DNA from: Halothermothrix sp.
GTDB lineage: Bacteria; Bacillota; Halanaerobiia; DY22613
DNA: 64,000 bases
Assembly (NCBI GenBank): GCA_016841825.1
Contig: JAENYK010000005.1
Coordinates: 186,001 to 250,000 of the forward strand
Reading direction: 5' to 3'
Made by a program: the position numbers and the translations under genes. Below the pieces are notes generated by a model. The model was not told the origin of the DNA. It did no database searches and saw nothing but the letters and a program-made list of their open reading frames with translations. Positions 1 through 8,481 of this stretch are shown here, one piece after another (positions within the stretch are counted from its first letter, which is position 1; each line of letters starts with the position of its first letter).

Positions 1-1
1 T

Positions 2-889
2 TTATTGGTGATCTCTATAATTAGTGGTTGTCAGATGTCTGATGTTAAAGTTGCAAGACTTCATCAACCTCGTCCGATTAGTGAAGAAGCAGCGATTGTT
101 CTTCCAGAACCACTTGAACTAAGTGAGATTCCCTATGTTGAAGAGATGCTGCCTCTGTGGAAACAAAGTACTCATTCTGGGTTGACCGCCGACGCCTGTT
201 CCTATTGGAATCTACCTACTAACAGAAAGAATAATCTGGCTGCTGCTTCAAAGATGCCTGATACATACCAGAGTGGTCTTGATCATGGATTTAACCAACA
301 ATGGTCTCATGCATATCTATACACTTCTTTGGGCTTCTGGATCTGGGGAGATGCCGATGATGACTTTTACGACAATTTAAATCAAGATGGTGGAGAGTTA
401 GAGAGCCCTGAAGGCTATAATGACAGATCTGCAAAATATTATTACGATCGTAATGATCAATATAATGGGGATTGGTATTTAGGCTATGCTGCTCATTATA
501 TTGAGGATGTTAGTCTTATTCTTCATGCCAGTGATCCAACTGTTGATATGTTAATCCATCATTTTGATTTTGAGGCCTGGATTGCTAATAACTGGACTTC
601 TGGTCATAACTTCGCTGCCACAGTTGCAGCCGACCAATACTACTACATCGTAAGTGATCCCAAGGCTTCAATTCGCAATGCTGCTAAAAACTGCAGTTAT
701 TGGACCAGCGACTTAGGTGAGACTGTATGGGATAATTATGAAGCAAGCGGATTCCCAACTGGAACAGGCATTGGTAATAGTTCTCTGGTTGCCAATACCA
801 AGACTATGTTAATTAGAGCTGCCCGTTATACACGTGGAACTATCAAATATACTTTAGATAAATATAACCAGTGGGGTAATGAATATTAA
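2..889 (+). CDS. Zinc-dependent phospholipase C / P1-nuclease-like lipoprotein (5' end outside window)
   Basis: The reading frame is open to the left edge. Its first residues (LLVISIISGC) look like the end of a lipoprotein signal peptide with lipobox ISGC, Cys codon at 29-31, so the true start lies upstream of the window. The mature part carries a metal-ligand pattern typical of the alpha-helical zinc phospholipase C/S1-P1 nuclease fold: THSGLTADA near the start, QQWSHAYLY, then HYIEDVSLILH (H-x3-D-x5-H) and HHFDFEAW (H-x3-E). This would make it a surface-anchored hydrolase of phospholipids or nucleic acids. Substrate cannot be decided from sequence. The N-terminal Trp ligand of secreted phospholipase C is not preserved, as expected for a lipidated protein. 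The next gene is convergent. Family call fairly sure, function inferred. Confidence 0.65.
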   Translation, partial: LLVISIISGCQMSDVKVARLHQPRPISEEAAIVLPEPLELSEIPYVEEMLPLWKQSTHSGLTADACSYWNLPTNRKNNLAAASKMPDTYQSGLDHGFNQQWSHAYLYTSLGFWIWGDADDDFYDNLNQDGGELESPEGYNDRSAKYYYDRNDQYNGDWYLGYAAHYIEDVSLILHASDPTVDMLIHHFDFEAWIANNWTSGHNFAATVAADQYYYIVSDPKASIRNAAKNCSYWTSDLGETVWDNYEASGFPTGTGIGNSSLVANTKTMLIRAARYTRGTIKYTLDKYNQWGNEY

Positions 890-966
890 ATTCAACTGTG
901 GGAGTCGTTTTGGGGTATGTAATCAATTAAACTAACTTATTTGCTCATGTTATTCCCTGAACAAAA

Positions 967-1052
967 GATAAAGGTGTTTGGAAACATATAATTGGTCATT
1001 TCAATTCACTGAGCTTGATTTAAAATGACAATACTCTCCAAACACCTTTATC
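967..1052. repeat. Long imperfect hairpin with perfect 15-bp arms
   Basis: GATAAAGGTGTTTGG at 967-981 is matched by its exact reverse complement at 1038-1052. Inside, ATTGGTCATTT and AAATGACAAT pair again, giving a nearly continuous stem with a loop of about 20 bases. It lies between two convergent genes, so it may act as a two-way terminator, although the T-run is poor. A short non-autonomous (MITE-like) element is another possibility. Confidence 0.6.
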
Positions 1053-1130
1053 TCAAATCAGTATTTTTGTAAATTTAAATCTACAGAGTAAAACTACCTC
1101 CCCACACTTTTTTCCCTAAAACTATAGTTT

Positions 1131-2969
1131 TTAATTAGTTTTGGTCAAATGTTCTGTAACCTTTTCTGAATGTGCTTCCAACTTTCGTATAGTCTTTCTA
1201 GATCCTTCAATGATTGGCTGTGGATACCCAATATATTCAAGAAGCCTGATAGCATTTCTGGTAGTGGCTGGTCCAGCCCAGAGATGATAATCAAAATATA
1301 ACCCAGTATCATCAACTAATTCTTTAAAATGAAAATTATGCAGCTTATCTTTTAACATCTCTGTCAACTCCAGGTCGTGAGTTGCAGCAAAGGTAATACA
1401 ATTCTCTGAACTAAGATAGCGAATTACTTCAGTAGATGCAGCAATTCGTTCTGCTGAGTTAGTCCCTCTAAATATCTCGTCCACAATGCAAAGAATAGTA
1501 ATCCTGGAATCAAGCTCTTTGATTATCCGCAACAGAGCTTTTGCCTCAACCATGTAATAACTATCACCTGAAATAACATTGTCAGTGCGACCAATTGAAG
1601 TGAGCAGTTTATAAAAACTCCCCTGATATTTTCGGCTCAGACTTGTATAGATAGTCTGCGACAACAATGTATTGATTCCTATAGCCCTCAACATTGTAGA
1701 TTTGCCGGACATATTAGAACCAGTAATTAGAGCTCCATTCTTTTCTATAACTAAAGAATTGCTTACAGGATCTTTCAGTAACGGATGATAAAGGTCTTCA
1801 ACATCCAGCTGATAATCTCTCAACTGAGGCAAACTATAATAGTTCAACCCAGCACGGTAAGACGCAATAGATAGATAGGCATCTAATTTTCCGATAGTCA
1901 GATAGATATTCTTCAAATCGTCCCGTTTTTTCTTAATCCTATTCAATACCTTATAAAAATTAATCGCCTCTGTATGGAATAAAATAAAAAAGTACTCTGC
2001 AATTTCGTTATTTTTCAAACCAAAGACTAACGTCTGTTTAGAAATCTTTTCCACAGCTCGCAGACTTTGAGCTAACTTTTCTTGAATTCTCGTAAATTCT
2101 GGATTATCGGTTTTCAACCTGGTAAATCTTTTCACACCAGTTAAAAAACTTCCGAGATAAGCAAATGCTCCGAGATGGGTAAAAATTTTTTTCTTTTCTC
2201 GATAATAGAAGAACATATTTATAAAAGTCATTGGCAACAGAGTATAGATAGCATAGATTGGTCTGTATAAGGTAAGGTTAATGCTGACTAGTGATAGGAA
2301 TGCTAAAAAGCGAAAAATCCAGACGGCTCTGGTTGAAGGAAGTTGACCCCAGATAAAGGAGACCATCCCTTCACCTCCATCTCGCCCCATATCATTCAAG
2401 ACCAATTGCAAGCTTTCTCTTAATTCAATATCATTATTTAGAGTTTCGATCTGTTCATTTCGCTCTGTTAAAATGGTATTACTAAATTCTGGCTTACGCA
2501 AAAGATAATAAAGATACTGTTCTCCAGTAAATGTCTGAGTTCTATCAATTTGCTGAAAGACCAGATCCATATCCAGATCCTGCCATGTTCGATCATCAAT
2601 ATAAAATTTCTCTCTCTCCTCTTCGCTCATCAATTCAAAAAGTTCCCTGGTTATCTCTAATTCCCGATTTTTTTTAATCTCTTTGCCCCAGTTAGCTTTA
2701 ACTTCAATCAAACGTTTGACCACTTTAATCTTCTTATTCAAACTCATTAGGATGGCAATAAGAACAAAGACGGAAATGATTAAGAAGTACAATCCAAATC
2801 TCGACTGTGATTCCAGAGTCATCGCTAAGATCAAAGTAATCCCAGCAGCTGCTACATAAAGTCCAATTCGGATGATTTTAAGCAGATGTAATCGACGATT
2901 ATCTTTACTGATAGTGTTATCTTCATTTAAAATTGATAGAAAATAAGCATATATTTGTTTGAAAAACAT
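1131..2969 (-). CDS. Membrane-anchored MutS-like ATPase
   Basis: The C-terminal third is a MutS-family ABC ATPase: Walker A GSNMSGKST near residue 415, Walker B with CIVDEIFRGTNSAERIA, and the ATHDLE switch. The mismatch-recognition domain I of MutS1 and the Smr nuclease of MutS2 are absent. Instead the N-terminus has two hydrophobic segments (about residues 30-75) and a second hydrophobic pair lies near 215-255, so it is probably membrane bound. A lever-like helical middle part follows. The start has a good site (AAGGAAGTG, 7 bases before ATG). This is a widespread but uncharacterised MutS subfamily; a role in classical mismatch repair is unlikely. Ends near the hairpin at 967-1052. Confidence 0.8.
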   Translation of the reverse strand: MFFKQIYAYFLSILNEDNTISKDNRRLHLLKIIRIGLYVAAAGITLILAMTLESQSRFGLYFLIISVFVLIAILMSLNKKIKVVKRLIEVKANWGKEIKKNRELEITRELFELMSEEEREKFYIDDRTWQDLDMDLVFQQIDRTQTFTGEQYLYYLLRKPEFSNTILTERNEQIETLNNDIELRESLQLVLNDMGRDGGEGMVSFIWGQLPSTRAVWIFRFLAFLSLVSINLTLYRPIYAIYTLLPMTFINMFFYYREKKKIFTHLGAFAYLGSFLTGVKRFTRLKTDNPEFTRIQEKLAQSLRAVEKISKQTLVFGLKNNEIAEYFFILFHTEAINFYKVLNRIKKKRDDLKNIYLTIGKLDAYLSIASYRAGLNYYSLPQLRDYQLDVEDLYHPLLKDPVSNSLVIEKNGALITGSNMSGKSTMLRAIGINTLLSQTIYTSLSRKYQGSFYKLLTSIGRTDNVISGDSYYMVEAKALLRIIKELDSRITILCIVDEIFRGTNSAERIAASTEVIRYLSSENCITFAATHDLELTEMLKDKLHNFHFKELVDDTGLYFDYHLWAGPATTRNAIRLLEYIGYPQPIIEGSRKTIRKLEAHSEKVTEHLTKTN

Positions 2970-2993
2970 GAAAATACACTTCCTTATGTTATT

Positions 2994-4100
2994 TTATATA
3001 TCAATAATCATCAGTTCATGAGGAGAATTGTTCACTCTCTGACAACCATTATCGGTAACTACTACAATATCTTCAATTCTGACACCGAACTCACCTTCAA
3101 TATAAATCCCTGGTTCGATACTGAAGACCATCCCGGCCTCTAAAATGCTTTCACTAACTCCAGTGATAAATGGTTCTTCATGAACCTCTAAACCTAGGCC
3201 ATGACCAGTACGATGGGTATAGTATTCTCCATAACCTTTATTTGCAATATATTGTCTGACTGCCTGATCGACTTCACAAGCTTTAATTCCAGGTCTGACA
3301 ATCTGAACACCAATTTCCTGGGCTTCCCGCACAATATTATGTACCTGGCGCATCTTTTCTGAAGGTTGTCCTAAACACAAAGTTCGAGTTGTATCTGAAC
3401 AATACCCTTTATACAAAGCTCCAAAGTCCATTAAGAGAAATTCACCTTCCTGAATCCGTCTCTCCCCTGTACTATGATGTGGTAAAGCAGCATTAGGTCC
3501 AGTAGCAACAATAGTTGGAAATGATGGTCCGCTGGCACCCCTTTTTTTCATCTCTTGTTCCATTATAGCTACAATCTCCATCTCACTCATTCCCGGTTTT
3601 GCGACCTGGTGAATAACTCCCACAATTTCATCAACAATCTTACCGGAATCCAAAATCTTAGCAATCTCATCTGCAGATTTTCGTAATCGTAAAGTACTCA
3701 TCAAATCTCCTAATTGAACAAATTTGGCCTCTGGTAAAATATTCATCATATTCAAGAGCTGTACTGCCCACATAGTATCATCTACAGCAAAAGCACCTTT
3801 AGTTAATCCCTTTTCTGTTAATACGTTTAATAAAACTTCATATGGATCGTCATCATCACCCCAGAGAATAATCTCCTCAATCCAGGATTCACCTTTGATA
3901 TGTGCACCAAACATTTGAGGTGCAATAAAAAATGGTGTTCCCTCTGCAGGAATTACAACTAAAAATAATCTCTCTCCTGGATGTGACTGAAATCCAGTTA
4001 AATAATACATATTGGGCGATGGGAACAATAACATTCCCAATAAGCTTTGTTCATCCAGCATTCTGGTGATCTGTTCGATTCTTTGTTGATAAATGGACAT
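2994..4100 (-). CDS. M24 family Xaa-Pro aminopeptidase/dipeptidase
   Basis: A 368-residue protein with an N-terminal creatinase/prolidase domain (to about residue 125) and a C-terminal pita-bread metallopeptidase domain. All five metal ligands can be seen: two Asp in MDFGALYKGYCSDTTRT, His in HRTGHGLGLEVHEE, Glu in FSIEPGIY and Glu in GVRIEDIVVV. It should remove an N-terminal residue before proline or split X-Pro dipeptides in the cytoplasm. A frame open to 4163 adds 21 residues, but GAGGAGGGATTAT directly before ATG at 4100 decides the start. It lies 24 bases upstream of the MutS-like gene, probably co-transcribed. Exact specificity (PepP or PepQ type) is not decidable. Confidence 0.88.
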   Translation of the reverse strand: MSIYQQRIEQITRMLDEQSLLGMLLFPSPNMYYLTGFQSHPGERLFLVVIPAEGTPFFIAPQMFGAHIKGESWIEEIILWGDDDDPYEVLLNVLTEKGLTKGAFAVDDTMWAVQLLNMMNILPEAKFVQLGDLMSTLRLRKSADEIAKILDSGKIVDEIVGVIHQVAKPGMSEMEIVAIMEQEMKKRGASGPSFPTIVATGPNAALPHHSTGERRIQEGEFLLMDFGALYKGYCSDTTRTLCLGQPSEKMRQVHNIVREAQEIGVQIVRPGIKACEVDQAVRQYIANKGYGEYYTHRTGHGLGLEVHEEPFITGVSESILEAGMVFSIEPGIYIEGEFGVRIEDIVVVTDNGCQRVNNSPHELMIIDI

Positions 4101-4667
4101 ATAATCCCTCCTCAAAAATATTTCTACCAGTTCAGTACTCCATAGCTTCAAAAAACAAATCATTGCTATTTTGGAGTACTTTCTTTTTTAATCTACTAAC
4201 TCTATCATTCAACATCTAAAACATTTCTCCTGTTTACTTCTAAAAAGAGTTTAAAAAGCTTTTTTCTTAGTATGCAATATTTTTCACATAATTACTAACT
4301 TCCAGAAAATTTCTCAAAGTATAATCATTGTTCTGAAACAGAATTAGCCTATTTCCATTCGCCTAAAGATATATCTAAGTATTATGACTCCCACTTCTAT
4401 AAGTGGAAGCTGCCTTGTTCTACTTCAGATGGGGTTGAATCCCAATCTAAAGCCCCAAAGTTCAGCTTTAGCTGAACGAGTTCACTTTTGCCTATAAAAT
4501 TCCAGGCTAATTATCTCCAAATTGTTTCGCCAAAGAAATAAGTTTTAAAAAAATCTTCCTCAGTATACAAAAAATTTTCTAAATCATACAGGAAAATCGT
4601 TAGAAATAGAGAACAAAAGTAGGTAGCCAACTATTCTTTCAAAGTATATTAAGAGAGGTGTATTAAT
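4101..4667. other. Intergenic region with hairpins resembling an IS200/IS605 right end
   Basis: No convincing coding sequence. Several short palindromes lie between 4385 and 4485: CCACTTCTATAAGTGG, GGGGTTGAATCCC and GTTCAGCTTTAGCTGAAC, followed by GAGTTCAC. A chain of small hairpins ending in such a tail is characteristic of right ends of IS200/IS605 (TnpB-type) elements, so this may be a solo remnant. No transposase reading frame is present. The divergent promoters of the two flanking genes should also lie here. Confidence 0.35.
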
Positions 4668-5852
4668 ATGGATTTATTTGATAAGTGTCATCAATTTGTT
4701 GATGCTAAAGAAGCAATAGCCGCTGGTCTTTATCCTTATTTCCATGAACTTCAATCTGGTCAAGACACAGAGGTTACTATGAGCAATAAAGACAATGTTT
4801 TAATGATTGGCTCTAACAACTATCTTGGCCTAACCAGTCATCCACGAGTAAAACAAGCTGCCATTGATGCAGTTGAGAAGTATGGTTCTGGTTGTTCAGG
4901 TTCCAGATTTCTCAATGGAACTTTAGATCTTCATGTTACCCTGGAAAATGAAATAGCCCGTTTTATGAAAAAAGAAGCTTGTCTTCTTTTTTCAGCAGGT
5001 TTTATTACCAACTTGGGGATTATTTCAGCGATTACAAGTAGAGGAGACTATATACTGTGCGATCGGGCAAACCATGCCAGTATCTATGATGGTTGTCGTC
5101 TTTCCTTTGCAAAACTGGTCAAATATGATCACAATGACATGGAAGATTTAGAAAGACATCTAGATAAGATTGGTAAAGATTCCAGCAAATTGATTATCAC
5201 TGACGGTGTTTTCAGTATGGAAGGTGACCTGGCAAATCTGCCGGAGATAGTAAAGTTGGCAAAAAAATATAACGCCCGAATAATGGTAGACGATGCTCAC
5301 GGTATCGGTGTACTGGGTGAAAATGGTCGAGGAACTGCCGAGTACTATGGGCTAGAAGATGATATTGATCTGATCATGGGAACCTTTAGCAAATCCTTTG
5401 CATCACTTGGCGGATTCATGGTTGGTCCTGAGCTAGCTTGCCATTTTGTCAAACATTTTTCCAGACCATTAATTTTTACTGCCAGCATGACTCCTGCTTC
5501 AGCAGCATCTGCTTTTGCTGCCCTTGAAATTATTAAAGCAGAACCACAAAGACGCAGACATCTTTTAGAAATATCAGACTATTTTCGTAAAGGTTTAAAA
5601 GATTTAGGTTTTACAGTTATGGATGGGATAACTCCTGTAATCCCGGTGTTTGTTGGTGATATGGAGAAGACCTTTATAGCCTGCAAACTCTTATTTGATA
5701 ACGGCGTTTATGTAAATCCTGTAGTAGCACCTGCAGTCTCTGTTGATGAGACTATGATTAGAACTAGCTTGACCGCTACTCATACCTTTGAACAGATGGA
5801 TCATGCCCTGGAAATTTTTGCACTTGTCGGTCATCAACTTGATTTAATCTAA
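4668..5852 (+). CDS. Alpha-oxoamine synthase, serine palmitoyltransferase-like
   Basis: PLP enzyme of the BioF/Kbl/SPT/ALAS family (394 residues), which condenses an amino acid with an acyl-CoA and releases CO2. Visible motifs: GSNNYLGLTSHP, GSGCSGSRFLNGT, the PLP-stacking His in CDRANHASIYDGC, DDAHGIGVLG, and the PLP lysine in GTFSKSFASLGGF (about residue 243). The GSRFLNGT, FSKSFASLGGF and IFTASMTP motifs and the C-terminal GVYVNPVVAPA block look closer to bacterial serine palmitoyltransferase than to 2-amino-3-ketobutyrate CoA ligase, which normally has SSVRFICGT. Good site AGAGAGGTG before ATG. It is convergent with an SDR gene, with a PlsY-like gene beyond. Substrate is inference: serine palmitoyltransferase, BioF or a related activity remain possible. 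Confidence 0.75.
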   Translation: MDLFDKCHQFVDAKEAIAAGLYPYFHELQSGQDTEVTMSNKDNVLMIGSNNYLGLTSHPRVKQAAIDAVEKYGSGCSGSRFLNGTLDLHVTLENEIARFMKKEACLLFSAGFITNLGIISAITSRGDYILCDRANHASIYDGCRLSFAKLVKYDHNDMEDLERHLDKIGKDSSKLIITDGVFSMEGDLANLPEIVKLAKKYNARIMVDDAHGIGVLGENGRGTAEYYGLEDDIDLIMGTFSKSFASLGGFMVGPELACHFVKHFSRPLIFTASMTPASAASAFAALEIIKAEPQRRRHLLEISDYFRKGLKDLGFTVMDGITPVIPVFVGDMEKTFIACKLLFDNGVYVNPVVAPAVSVDETMIRTSLTATHTFEQMDHALEIFALVGHQLDLI

Positions 5853-5922
5853 TTATTTTAAGTATAAGATGATATTTTGTTATTATGCTATTGTTAAATA
5901 TTAATAGAGTATTTACCCTATC

Positions 5923-5954
5923 AAAAAAGCAAAGGCAACAACCTTTGCTTTTTT
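5923..5954. terminator. Bidirectional intrinsic terminator
   Basis: Perfect stem AAAAGCAAAGG / CCTTTGCTTTT with a six-base loop, A-run on the left and T-run on the right. It sits between the convergent oxoamine synthase and SDR genes and can stop both transcripts. Confidence 0.9.
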
Positions 5955-6040
5955 GTTTAATTTTAACCCCTACCTCTTGCACTTAAACCACAAAAAGCAA
6001 TTTAAAAATATTACAAAAGAGATATATGATAATAGGTTAA

Positions 6041-6886
6041 TTACTCAAAATCAATTCCATAGAATACTCGAATAAGTTTCTCTTTCATCCGATCTGAAAC
6101 AAATCTACTGATTAATGGGAATTTAGTTGACAAAAAGTCTCCTGCTGCATACCTGGTACGGGGATTTTTTTTACGCAATACTCGATAGACCTTTCTGGCT
6201 ATTACCTCTGGACCAGGAGCATTTTGCATGTTTTTGTCGGTAATAACCCAGCTGGCTTTGGCCCATTTTGTATATGGAGAACCTTCAATATCTCCAAAAT
6301 CTATCATATCATTAAATTTTGTTTTAATATCTCCAGGTTCAATAGCTATTACTTTGATTCCAAAAGGTCTTACTTCCTGTCGTAATCCTTCAGTTAAGGC
6401 CTCGATAGCTGCTTTAGTAGCTGAATAATGAGTCTGGAATGGAATTACAAACTTTGCTCCTAATGATGACAGATTGACAATAGTTCCTGACTTCTGTTCT
6501 CGCATTGTTGGTAAAACCGTTTGAATCATCCGTAGAACCCCAAAATAGTTAGTTTCAAAGATTTTTTTGACTCCTGCAAGATAATATTCTTCTATTGATC
6601 CCAGGACACCAAATCCTGCATTATTGATCAAAATATCTATTCCACCAGCTTGCTGAAGAAATTCCGCAAACCCATTTTTGATAGATTCATCACTGGTTAC
6701 ATCCATACTTAAAAAATTAACCTTCTTTTGCAGCTCAGAAGGAAAATTTTTGACCTTACTGATATCCCGAGTAGTTCCCCATATCTGATAACCTCTATCT
6801 GCCAGGTAAATGGCAATAGCAGCACCAATTCCAGAGGAGGCACCCGTAATCAAAACCCTTTTTCCATCTATTCCATCTCTACTCAT
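6041..6886 (-). CDS. Short-chain dehydrogenase/reductase (ketosphinganine reductase-like?)
   Basis: Classical SDR of 281 residues: NAD(P)-binding TGASSGIG near residue 14, NNAGFG, the catalytic Ser in NLSSLGAKF and YSATKAA with the catalytic Tyr/Lys pair, then EPGDIKTKF. The C-terminal extension (about 50 residues after the core) is common in SDRs acting on lipid substrates. AAAGGAGTGATC before ATG at 6886 decides the start over an upstream extension. Lying tail-to-tail with a serine palmitoyltransferase-like gene and downstream of a PlsY-like gene, it is a candidate 3-ketosphinganine reductase. That role is inference; the family contains many oxidoreductases of other function. Confidence 0.75.
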   Translation of the reverse strand: MSRDGIDGKRVLITGASSGIGAAIAIYLADRGYQIWGTTRDISKVKNFPSELQKKVNFLSMDVTSDESIKNGFAEFLQQAGGIDILINNAGFGVLGSIEEYYLAGVKKIFETNYFGVLRMIQTVLPTMREQKSGTIVNLSSLGAKFVIPFQTHYSATKAAIEALTEGLRQEVRPFGIKVIAIEPGDIKTKFNDMIDFGDIEGSPYTKWAKASWVITDKNMQNAPGPEVIARKVYRVLRKKNPRTRYAAGDFLSTKFPLISRFVSDRMKEKLIRVFYGIDFE

Positions 6887-6957
6887 AATGATCACTCCTT
6901 TGTTATCTCTATCTCTTACTCTATAGAGATTTGACATAAAAGGAGTATTTTCCTTTA

Positions 6958-7118
6958 TTATATTTTCACAGGTAGTGTTTTATCAAAACTTAAACCAAGA
7001 CTATTTCCAATCAATCCGTCGACCACTTCAGATCCTGTTTTTATTATCCACTTATCAATCAGGTGGTATTTAACAATACTGTCTTCAATTGAGATACGTC
7101 TTTAGATTTTCTACTCAT
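6958..7118 (-). pseudogene. Small gene with an apparent frameshift
   Basis: An ATG at 7118 follows an ideal site (AGGGGAG, 7 bases upstream) and begins MSRKSK, but this frame stops after 19 codons. In another frame the same stretch reads on without stops from about 7100 to a TAA at 6958 (about 50 residues, ...IEDSIVKYHLIDKW...GSEVVDGLIGNSLGLSFDKTLPVKI). The two parts would join by one shift near 7095-7105. I do not recognise the product. It could be a decaying small gene, a sequencing error or chance. It lies between plsY-like and SDR genes on the same strand. Confidence 0.35.
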
Positions 7119-7125
7119 GATAAAA

Positions 7126-7167
7126 CTCCCCTTAGTTATAAACAGTTATTGTGTACAACAAGGGGAG
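7126..7167 (-). terminator. Hairpin after the PlsY-like gene
   Basis: Arms CTCCCCTT (7126-7133) and AAGGGGAG (7160-7167) with a 26-base loop, followed on the minus strand by TTTTA. It may end the PlsY-like transcript. The right edge of the stem also contains the ribosome-binding site of the small frame at 7118. Confidence 0.45.
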
Positions 7168-7194
7168 AATTTCGTTTTCCAATGTTCGTTTGTT

Positions 7195-7782
7195 TTACTC
7201 TTTTCTCATACTAATATAATGCGGATCGTCATATGTCTTGATAATAAACATTACAATAACCAAAATTGCTATAAATCTAATCTGTGGAGGAACATTACCA
7301 AAATATCTGTATGGGTCAATTGTAGTAAAAGCCAGGATTGCCAGCGGTAAACTACCGTAAAAAGTTTTATATTTGGTCAGTTCATTGGCCAGATAATGAC
7401 AGATTATCATTAATAGAAGCATTTGTGGGAATAATGCAAAACATCCGAAAGAAGACGCAATTCCTTTTCCACCTTTAAAGTCCAGGAAAATACTATAATT
7501 ATGTCCCAAAAGTACTGTAAGAATAACAAGACCCTGTATCCAATATGCTTCAGGCATCAGATTAACAGAAATCCAGATCATAAAATAACCTTTAGAAAAA
7601 TCGATTATAAATGTAAAAAGAGAAGCTTTAAAACCAAGATTATTTAACACATGTTTAGTACCCATCTGCCCATCCACAATTGGAACCTCCTGATGAAACA
7701 AATACTTAGATACCCAATATCCAGAAGGTATAGCACCAACAATATATGCACCTGCCAATAATACCAGATAATATAGCAGCAT
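7195..7782 (-). CDS. PlsY-like membrane acyltransferase, divergent
   Basis: Integral membrane protein of 195 residues with about five hydrophobic segments. The PlsY (acyl-phosphate:glycerol-3-phosphate acyltransferase) signatures are partly preserved: GAIPSGYWVSK near residue 15 and GHNYSIFLDFKGGKGIASSFG near 105. The second PlsY motif, normally GSGNIGATN, is replaced by DGQMGTKHV, so the phosphate/glycerol-binding loop differs. It is probably a paralogue with another acceptor rather than the housekeeping PlsY. AAAGGAGGGGATTAC before ATG at 7782 decides the start. It precedes the SDR gene on the same strand, which fits a lipid-modifying cluster (inference). Confidence 0.75.
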   Translation of the reverse strand: MLLYYLVLLAGAYIVGAIPSGYWVSKYLFHQEVPIVDGQMGTKHVLNNLGFKASLFTFIIDFSKGYFMIWISVNLMPEAYWIQGLVILTVLLGHNYSIFLDFKGGKGIASSFGCFALFPQMLLLMIICHYLANELTKYKTFYGSLPLAILAFTTIDPYRYFGNVPPQIRFIAILVIVMFIIKTYDDPHYISMRKE

Positions 7783-7991
7783 GTAATCCCCTCCTTTCAC
7801 CTATGCTTTATAACAAATATTTCGCTAAAACTGTTTAAATCTCCTTTTTACATAAATCTATTTTTTTAAGTAGCTACGAACCAATGGAACAAGATGTCAA
7901 ATTCCATCTCCAGAGTTGATAAGCAAAGATAATTAATCTTATGCTCAAAAGAGCAATTAAGATATTTGCTAAATTCGTTAAAATGAACTCA

Positions 7992-8021
7992 CAAAAAAAC
8001 CGCGCCTTTATCGACACGGTT
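7992..8021 (-). terminator. Intrinsic terminator
   Basis: On the minus strand AACCGTG and CGCGGTT pair around a ten-base loop and are followed by seven T. It ends the small gene at 8031-8276. Confidence 0.85.
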
Positions 8022-8030
8022 CCTCATTTA

Positions 8031-8276
8031 CTAATCTTCCTCAGAAAATTCTAATGTCATACTACCAAAACCAGCTCCATGATTCCACATAGTAATTGGT
8101 AGAGTAATTTTTTCATCATTACTGGAAATAGTAATATCACCATTCTTTTCTTTCTTAACTTTTGGGCCTTTAGCTTTATCAAATTTTGCATCATATAATT
8201 CATCAATATCAACAGCGCCATTCTCCGAAGAATAGTTCAGCATTACGACCATTTTTTTCTTAAGTTTTTTAGACAT
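8031..8276 (-). CDS. Hypothetical small protein (81 aa)
   Basis: I do not recognise a family. The protein begins with a lysine-rich stretch (MSKKLKKKMVV), has no signal peptide, membrane segment or cysteine, and ends acidic (LEFSEED). The alternating pattern in ITISSNDEKITLPITMW suggests a small beta-rich fold. It has a good site (GAAGGAAGTGAC before ATG) and its own terminator, so it is very likely expressed as a single-gene transcript. Confidence 0.7.
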   Translation of the reverse strand: MSKKLKKKMVVMLNYSSENGAVDIDELYDAKFDKAKGPKVKKEKNGDITISSNDEKITLPITMWNHGAGFGSMTLEFSEED

Positions 8277-8481
8277 TTACAGTCACTTCCTTCTTTTATT
8301 TTAAAATTGTGCGCTTTTGCGCTTTTAAAAAACAGAAATTTTCAGTTACAGTTAAGTATTTTCAATAATACTTATTATCTTTTCTACATTTATATATTTT
8401 TTTCCTGCTTTCAAACTGTCACAAATGTCTAAAAAACTCTTTTTGTATGTTAAAAAATTGTTATAAAGTGAGTGTAGATTA

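Noticed and set aside
7117-7350. 77-codon plus frame
   Set aside because: Overlaps the PlsY-like gene antisense and a terminator hairpin.
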